From a bacterium (GTDB taxonomy: Bacteria; T1Sed10-126), in assembly GCA_003557545.1 (NCBI GenBank), contig PWOD01000020.1, positions 1-20,542 of the forward strand: a stretch of 20,542 nt of DNA, given 5' to 3'. The notes below the pieces were generated by a model that was given only the letters and a program-made list of their open reading frames with translations, had not been told where the DNA came from and did no database searches. Numbering within the stretch: the stretch's first letter is position 1; the number at the start of each line of letters is the position of its first letter. The position numbers and the translations under genes are program-made. Shown in pieces: positions 16,526 through 20,542 of the stretch.

Positions 16526-17281
16526 TCAATCGGCATAAAAACAGAGCCGGGGAAGATCGACTAACCATGCGGCAGCAGCCACCGTGTTCCCAAAGAATGC
16601 ATGGTTACTATTGAATTCTTGAAAATATTCTATCAGCTCGTCGATACTACCATTTACCAGAGTTGAGCCTGTTGCCAGAACAAAATCACTGCTGGCGATA
16701 AGCTGTTGATTGACTTTTAGACCATCCTTTATAACTACTCCAGAAGAAATCTCCCGAAAAATCGTTTGAGGATTCAGATCGCTAACCTGCACCGCCTTTG
16801 GACCAAAATATTCAATACAAGCAGCAACTATTGCCGGCTGGTACCCAACTATTCCGACCCGTTCTACCTCCGGCCAGTTTTCCTGCAGCCATGCGACAAT
16901 TTTTTCACCACATTTTTCAGGTTGATCGTCACGACAATGCCGAGTTTTTTCTATCATACCAAGCTCAGACAGAACAGCGTTCATGGCGGCCACAAGCAGG
17001 GCACGGTCATGAGTATTGGTAAGTTTACTATCAACCAGCTTATCGATCGTTCCCCGGTAATTATCCGGTCGATCAGTGAAGGCCTGTCCACAGGATGAAC
17101 CGTAAGTTGCTTCAATCATTACCTCCTCACCGCGAAGCAAGGGATAATCATCCCTCTCCGGATCACCAATCGCCTCCTGAACCTCCAACCCCCGGACAGC
17201 AATAGTTATTTTTTCCCCCGAAAGAGAATTTTCAGCAACAATATCAACAAATCGATCTCGTGCTTTTTCCAGTATTCCCAA
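16526..17281 (-). CDS. DUF364 (DUF4213-linked) putative heavy-metal chelation protein
   Basis: A 251-residue cytoplasmic protein of the DUF364 family, annotated in domain databases as putative heavy-metal chelation with a Rossmann-like fold; no enzyme function is firmly known to me. Visible features are GEEVMIEATYGSSCGQAFTD (51-70) and a His115-Cys116 with Cys124 cluster (RHCRDDQPEKCGE) typical of the family. VGIVGYQPAIV (142-152), ATGSTLVNGSIDEL (203-216) and FFGNTVAAAA (229-238) follow. The start is TTG at 17279-17281, supported by AAGGAG ten bases upstream; no ATG fits. It lies convergent to the zinc permease and near a Mo/W transporter, which fits a metal-related role by association only. 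Confidence 0.85.
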   Translation of the reverse strand: MGILEKARDRFVDIVAENSLSGEKITIAVRGLEVQEAIGDPERDDYPLLRGEEVMIEATYGSSCGQAFTDRPDNYRGTIDKLVDSKLTNTHDRALLVAAMNAVLSELGMIEKTRHCRDDQPEKCGEKIVAWLQENWPEVERVGIVGYQPAIVAACIEYFGPKAVQVSDLNPQTIFREISSGVVIKDGLKVNQQLIASSDFVLATGSTLVNGSIDELIEYFQEFNSNHAFFGNTVAAAAWLVDLPRLCFYAD

Positions 17282-17395
17282 AATCCTTCAACTCCTTATA
17301 AAACTATTAATTAAACATACTTACCCTATATCAGAAAATCGGTTAAGCCCCAATTTCTGTGTAAAATTGATATGTGAAATCTGTTTTGTTTTTGC
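17282..17395. other. Short spacer upstream of DUF364
   Basis: AT-rich stretch carrying the DUF364 ribosome site (AAGGAG at 17292-17297, minus strand). It ends at the stop codon of the transposase relic. No confident promoter was found. Confidence 0.4.
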
Positions 17396-17715
17396 TTACT
17401 CATCTTTCCAGGACCAATACCGATGAACAAAGTATACATCAACATCAACTGTGTCAGCCAGCTCTTCATGGCCGGCAAATTCTCTACCCTTATTAATCGT
17501 TCAACTTCATTTCAATCTTCTTCGGTTATTCTCTGCGCAACCTTATTTTCTCGGCATTTCAAAGCAAATCTATCGGCCTGTTTATAACGGTAACCGCGTT
17601 TTCCGTTATTTCTTTTTAGCGACCGGCTGATCGGGGTTTTATAATCCCCGATTTCATCCGCTTTTAAACTGTTCCAGTTACCCCTCAGTTGTTTGATCCA
17701 CCGCCCGGTTATCAA
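17396..17715 (-). pseudogene. Decayed IS30-family transposase
   Basis: Two minus-strand pieces in adjacent frames. The first (17512-17715) resembles the N-terminal helix-turn-helix of IS30 transposases, with ISRSLKRNNGKRGYRYKQA matching the family pattern TISRE-(I/L)-(K/R)RN...GYRPKQA. The second (17396-17500) reads TINKGREFAGHEELA then DVDVYFVHRYWSWKDE before a stop. It matches the catalytic-core block T-x-DNG-x-EFA-x-HEE-(I/L)A...YFAHPYHSWERG. The middle of the roughly 320-residue enzyme is missing, and so is everything after the core block. The catalytic Asp of DNG is Asn and the block ends early, so the element cannot be active. Terminal inverted repeats could not be identified. Confidence 0.8.
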
Positions 17716-17839
17716 AAACTTCTTTTGCTTTCACGACAACATAGTCAATACTGGCCGGTTCCATGCGGCCCACCACTTCTTTAATCTCACCATTCATATT
17801 CTCTATCAATAATGGAAGAATACTTTTAATAAAATCCAT
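17678..17839 (-). CDS. Small ORF of 53 codons, unknown
   Basis: ATG at 17837-17839 is preceded by an AAGGGAAGG ribosome-site-like run about eight bases away. The 53-residue product starts MDFIKSILPLLIENM and continues EIKEVVGRMEP then IDYVVVKAKEVFDN. It has amphipathic helices and no cysteine. Its 3' end overlaps the start of the IS30 relic in another frame, so it may be a gene truncated by that insertion. The N-terminus of ISLre2-type transposases is a faint alternative. No function can be assigned. Confidence 0.3.
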   Translation of the reverse strand: MDFIKSILPLLIENMNGEIKEVVGRMEPASIDYVVVKAKEVFDNRAVDQTTEG

Positions 17840-18042
17840 TAGTCAAACCTTCCCTTCCAAACAGATAGAGGATGAGCGGCAAAACCACTCCAGTAAAAGA
17901 AGAAACCCGCCAGTTTCCAATGCTATTTTTCTCATAAGCAGCATTAATTTGCCGGGTTAATCTATGCCTGAATCAAAAATATCTGAGTAAAAAACCATAT
18001 CACATCCTCATCCGGTAAGGGCGAGGCCGACACCATGGTTAT

Positions 18043-18061
18043 AATTAAGAATTGCTTAATT
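18043..18061. promoter_or_regulatory. 7-bp inverted repeat, candidate operator
   Basis: AATTAAG and CTTAATT pair perfectly around AATTG. A further TTAAG half lies at 18065-18069. The repeat sits about 24 bases upstream of the candidate -35 of the Phd/MobA-like gene. Phd-type proteins commonly bind palindromes at their own promoters, so autoregulation is a reasonable guess. Confidence 0.4.
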
Positions 18062-18084
18062 CAGTTAAGATTTTTTACTTGCTT

Positions 18085-18112
18085 TTGACTGTTTTTCATA
18101 ATATTGTACATA
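18085..18112 (+). promoter_or_regulatory. Candidate promoter of the Phd/MobA-like and mod genes
   Basis: TTGACT (18085-18090) is followed after 16 bases by TACATA (18107-18112), a poor -10. The start of the gene lies about 55 bases further on. The AT-rich context offers other -10 choices (CATAAT at 18097), so the exact site is uncertain. Confidence 0.35.
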
Positions 18113-18167
18113 AAAGTGTTTTAGCGGTTTTTGCCAGATTTTAGTATGCCGGTTAACCACTGAGGAG

Positions 18168-18809
18168 GTGCTCAGGATTAAGGAAATTCACAATATTACG
18201 ACAGTGCGACAGAATTTACCGGGTATATTGGATGAGCTTGAGTCAGATATTATCATCACGCGCAACTACCGACCTCAAGCCATCATCAAACCACTGCAGG
18301 ATGACACAGACGAAAGACCTGCTCTTATTATTCTCGGGACAAAAGCCGAGAGTGAAAAGAAAGCAGAAAAAACCATATCCGAAATTAATTCTAACGCCGA
18401 GCTTTTTTCGCGGATTATTTTTGTCTGCAGTGATAAAACTCGCAAATATGGTTTTAAACTGAAGGGCTGTGACATCAGGTTGGTGATCAATGAAAAAACT
18501 GAATATCCAATAATCAGCCCGCTGAAAGACGGACTGGGTGGGTTGAATCCCGGTGATAATTTTTTTATCTTTACATTCCTATCAGCACCGGAAGCCACAA
18601 CCCGGCTGCCGTTGATCTGTGAGGCTGTGAAAAACTGCAGAGATGAGAAGAAACTGGTTGCCATGCTCACCCTGAACGGGGACCCGACCCACCCGATTGC
18701 GCTATCCTGCTCACTGCAGGATGAAATTATTAAGACAAGAAAAGAGCTGGGAATCCCTTATCTGATCCGCAAGTATGAGGACAACATAGTCTATAAAGAA
18801 ATAAACTGA
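18168..18809 (+). CDS. Phd/YefM-like domain fused to degenerate MobA-like nucleotidyltransferase
   Basis: A 213-residue protein. Residues about 4-43 read as a Phd/YefM antitoxin-type DNA-binding fold: a strand IKEIHNITT, a helix VRQNLPGILDELE, then DIIITRNYRPQAIIKPL, close to the family ITR-x-G-x-P-x-A. Residues about 50-213 resemble a MobA/MocA-type nucleotidyltransferase in strand order (ALIILG, RIIFVCSD, SPLKDGLGGLNPGDNFFIFTF, MLTLNGDPTHPIALSCSLQDEI). The signature L-x-GG-x-S-x-RMG and the metal-binding Asp of GD-x-P are absent (TFLSAPEA instead), so catalysis is unlikely. No toxin gene is adjacent; a Mo/W transporter follows after 66 bases. GAGGAGG (18162-18168) overlaps the GTG start. 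An ATT at 18177, eight bases beyond, fits the ribosome site better and would remove three residues. The likely role is regulatory, by inference only. Confidence 0.75.
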   Translation: MLRIKEIHNITTVRQNLPGILDELESDIIITRNYRPQAIIKPLQDDTDERPALIILGTKAESEKKAEKTISEINSNAELFSRIIFVCSDKTRKYGFKLKGCDIRLVINEKTEYPIISPLKDGLGGLNPGDNFFIFTFLSAPEATTRLPLICEAVKNCRDEKKLVAMLTLNGDPTHPIALSCSLQDEIIKTRKELGIPYLIRKYEDNIVYKEIN

Positions 18810-18875
18810 CTCAACCGTTGGCCAGCGGGCCGAGACGTCTACTATTATTATTATATTTTGAAAGGTTTGGATTTA

Positions 18876-19730
18876 ATGAAAAAACAAACGCTAATAGTAT
18901 TTTTACTTGCCCTTACTTTACTTCAGCCCTGGAGCTGCAGCCGCCATGACCGAGAGGAGCTGCTGGTTTTCAGTGGTGCTGCCAGCAAACCGGCAATTGA
19001 AGAGATCGCTGAAATTTACAAAGAAAAAACCGGAACCAGGGTGCAGGTTAACGTGGGTGGTTCCGGCAGTTTACTTGCCCAGATAGAGATGAGCGGTCAG
19101 GGTGATGTTTACATCCCGGGTTCACCGGATTATATCGAGATTGCCAACGAAAAGGAGCTGATTTATTCCGACTCAGTAGAAATAATAGCCTACCTGGTGC
19201 CGGGTATAATCGTACCTGCAGGTAATCCGGCTGGAATTAAAAGTTTACACGATTTAACCCGGCCGGGAATTAAAGTTGGAATTGGTAATCCTGAATCAGT
19301 CTGCCTGGGACTTTATTCTCTGGAAATTCTCGAGCATAATAACCTGCTTGAAGAAGTTCTGGCTAATACCGCGACTTATGCAGCAAGCTGTTCTAAAACA
19401 GCCAACCTGGCAGTTTTCAAGCGAGTCGATGCCGTGCTGGGCTGGAGAGTTTTCAAAGACTGGAACCCGGGGGAACTGGAGCATGTGGGACTTAAAAGCG
19501 ACCAGATTCCCAGACTGGCTTACATACCGGCTTCAATACCGGTGCATACCCGCAACCGGGTGGCGGCCCAAAAATTCATCGACTTTTTGCTGTCTGAAAC
19601 CGGACGGGAAATTTATGCTAAATACGGCTACATCTCCAGTCGCGAAGAGGCTCGCAGCTACAGCCCCGACGCGGCTATCGGCGGCCAATATAAAATCCCC
19701 GAGATTTACTACCGGTTGATCCATGAATAA
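18876..19730 (+). CDS. modA: Molybdate/tungstate ABC transporter substrate-binding protein
   Basis: Extracytoplasmic oxyanion-binding protein of the ModA/WtpA type, 284 residues. The N-terminal MKKQTLIVFLLALTLL forms a signal segment followed by Cys21, possibly a lipidated cysteine, although PWSC is a poor lipobox. The mature part opens LLVFSGAASKPAIEEIAEIYKEKTG, the family's first oxyanion site (SGAASKP, 33-39). NVGGSGSLLAQIE and QGDVYIPGSPDYI follow, also typical. ATG at 18876 is preferred over in-frame TTG 18858, because it leaves a clean signal peptide and has an AAAGG-type site. It overlaps modB by eight bases. Molybdate, tungstate or both cannot be separated by sequence reading. Confidence 0.88.
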   Translation: MKKQTLIVFLLALTLLQPWSCSRHDREELLVFSGAASKPAIEEIAEIYKEKTGTRVQVNVGGSGSLLAQIEMSGQGDVYIPGSPDYIEIANEKELIYSDSVEIIAYLVPGIIVPAGNPAGIKSLHDLTRPGIKVGIGNPESVCLGLYSLEILEHNNLLEEVLANTATYAASCSKTANLAVFKRVDAVLGWRVFKDWNPGELEHVGLKSDQIPRLAYIPASIPVHTRNRVAAQKFIDFLLSETGREIYAKYGYISSREEARSYSPDAAIGGQYKIPEIYYRLIHE

Positions 19731-20508
19731 CAGGTTTTTTACTGCTGTTCTTGTGGCGGTTACAACTCTGCTGCTATTTTTATTGCTATTCCTGATTGGC
19801 GGCTTGATTGTCAGACTCCTGACCTCCCAACCGCTGCGCCCTACTGATTACCGTTCAATTGCCTTTTCGATAAGGCTGTCCTTATACACGGCCAGTATTG
19901 CTGCTGTTATAGCAACATTAATCGGCGTCCCGATCGCTTATTTCCTTACCCGGCATGATTTTCCGGGACATAGCTTTATCGACACTCTACTCGATCTGCC
20001 GGTTTTTTTATCACCGATTGCCCTCGGTGCAATGCTAATGATATTTTTTAACACCCCCCTCGGACGCTGGATAGAAGGAATAACAGGCCCGGTAGTTTTT
20101 GAAGTCAAGGGGATTATAGTTGCCCAGTTTTTCGTAACTATCGGGCTTGGAATACGACTTCTAAAGAACACTTTTGAGCATATTGACCGTGATTATGAAG
20201 ACATATCCAGGGTGCTGGGGGCCAGCAAACTGCAGACTTTCCGGCGGGTGGTGCTGCCGCTTGCCCGCAGAGGAATTATCACTTCGCTGCTGCTTGTCTG
20301 GGCCCGGGCCGTGGGAGAATTTGGCGCAACAGTGGCTCTGGCAGGGGCAACTCCAATGAAAACCTCAACTATCCCGGTTGGCATCTATTTAAGTTTCGGA
20401 GCGGCCGATTTGCACAGCGCTACTGTATATATTTTGCTGCTGATTGCTGTTTCCCTGACTGTTCTATTTACAACCCGCTGGTTACTGGGTGTAAAAAATG
20501 GGAGTTAA
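19723..20508 (+). CDS. modB: Molybdate/tungstate ABC transporter permease
   Basis: Inner-membrane channel subunit, 261 residues with about six hydrophobic segments. The N-terminal region spans FFTAVLVAVTTLLLFLLLFLIGGLIV. PIAYFLTRHDFPGHSFIDTLLDLPVFLSPIALG is the family's first cytoplasmic-loop region. The EAA-type loop EDISRVLGASKLQTFRRVVLP (about 159-179) docks on the ATPase. The diagnostic RAVGEFGATVALAGATPMKTSTIP follows near 194-217. The start overlaps the modA stop by eight bases (ATGAATAA) and the stop overlaps modC by 11, indicating tight translational coupling. Confidence 0.92.
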   Translation: MNNRFFTAVLVAVTTLLLFLLLFLIGGLIVRLLTSQPLRPTDYRSIAFSIRLSLYTASIAAVIATLIGVPIAYFLTRHDFPGHSFIDTLLDLPVFLSPIALGAMLMIFFNTPLGRWIEGITGPVVFEVKGIIVAQFFVTIGLGIRLLKNTFEHIDRDYEDISRVLGASKLQTFRRVVLPLARRGIITSLLLVWARAVGEFGATVALAGATPMKTSTIPVGIYLSFGAADLHSATVYILLLIAVSLTVLFTTRWLLGVKNGS

Positions 20509-20542
20509 AGTTAAAAACTTAACTGTGGTGCAGGGAGATTTC
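20498..20542 (+). CDS. modC: Molybdate/tungstate ABC transporter ATP-binding protein (5' end only)
   Basis: The first 15 codons of an ABC ATPase, reading MGVKVKNLTVVQGDF. This is the usual first strand before the Walker A motif, which lies beyond the window. It overlaps the modB stop by 11 bases. The assignment rests mainly on operon position. Confidence 0.7.
   Translation, partial: MGVKVKNLTVVQGDF

Larger units (their letters stand above)
17840..18167. other. Intergenic region upstream of the Phd/MobA-like gene
   Basis: 328 bases. The left part has short minus-strand open stretches (for example LPLILYLFGREGL) without usable starts, read as decayed coding DNA. The right part is regulatory: an inverted repeat at 18043-18061, a candidate promoter at 18085-18112, an 8-bp palindrome GGTTAACC at 18151-18158 and a strong GAGGAGG at 18162-18168. 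Confidence 0.5.

Noticed and set aside
17763-17960. Plus-strand 65-codon open frame
   Set aside because: Overlaps the better supported minus-strand small ORF and has no ribosome site or family match.
18168-18809. Toxin-antitoxin pair with the Phd-like protein as antitoxin
   Set aside because: No toxin gene lies beside it; the neighbours are an IS relic and modA, and the protein is far longer than a typical Phd antitoxin.

Overview
The window looks like the chromosome of an anaerobic or facultative bacterium with an outer membrane and Gram-positive-style translation signals. Many genes have strong AGGAGG-type ribosome sites and several start with GTG or TTG. An outer-membrane beta-barrel protein ending in Phe, exported proteins and a type III pantothenate kinase fit a diderm Firmicute such as Halanaerobiales. 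That placement is an inference from gene content, not proof. Coding density is high except for two loose stretches, 12023-12706 and 17282-18167, which hold gene relics and unusual inverted repeats. I saw no rRNA, tRNA, CRISPR array or convincing Rho-independent terminator.

Left part (1-3304, all minus strand): groEL (cut by the window edge) and groES, coaX (pantothenate kinase) and a thioredoxin, i.e. protein folding, cofactor and redox housekeeping. Next, on the plus strand, an exported protein-L-isoaspartate methyltransferase overlaps and is probably co-translated with a large membrane protein carrying a spermidine-synthase-like domain (3633-6822). A minus-strand group follows: a short-chain dehydrogenase, a DNA photolyase and an iron-type alcohol dehydrogenase (6787-10352). 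Three small genes come next: a VOC-fold protein, an Mth938-like protein and, convergent with it, a DsrE-like protein (10540-11935).

Right part: a plus-strand operon for metal (probably zinc) uptake with an outer-membrane porin-like protein, periplasmic binding protein, ATPase and permease (12707-16499). A convergent DUF364 gene (putative heavy-metal chelation family) follows. Then comes a decayed IS30-family transposase, and after it a gene with a Phd/YefM-like N-terminus and a degenerate MobA-like nucleotidyltransferase body. That gene sits directly upstream of a molybdate/tungstate ABC transporter (modA, modB and the first codons of modC), which runs off the window.

The candidate for something little described is the Phd/MobA-like fusion at 18168-18809. 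It has lost the residues expected of an active MobA nucleotidyltransferase and has no toxin partner. It has an inverted repeat upstream and sits at the head of the Mo/W transporter genes. A Mo/W- or cofactor-responsive regulator is a reasonable but untested hypothesis. Secondary interests are an alternating 8-bp half-site array at 12094-12133, a long palindrome at 2733-2763, a 20-bp Rex-box-like palindrome at 11096-11115, and a porin with a His-containing mature N-terminus in the zinc operon.
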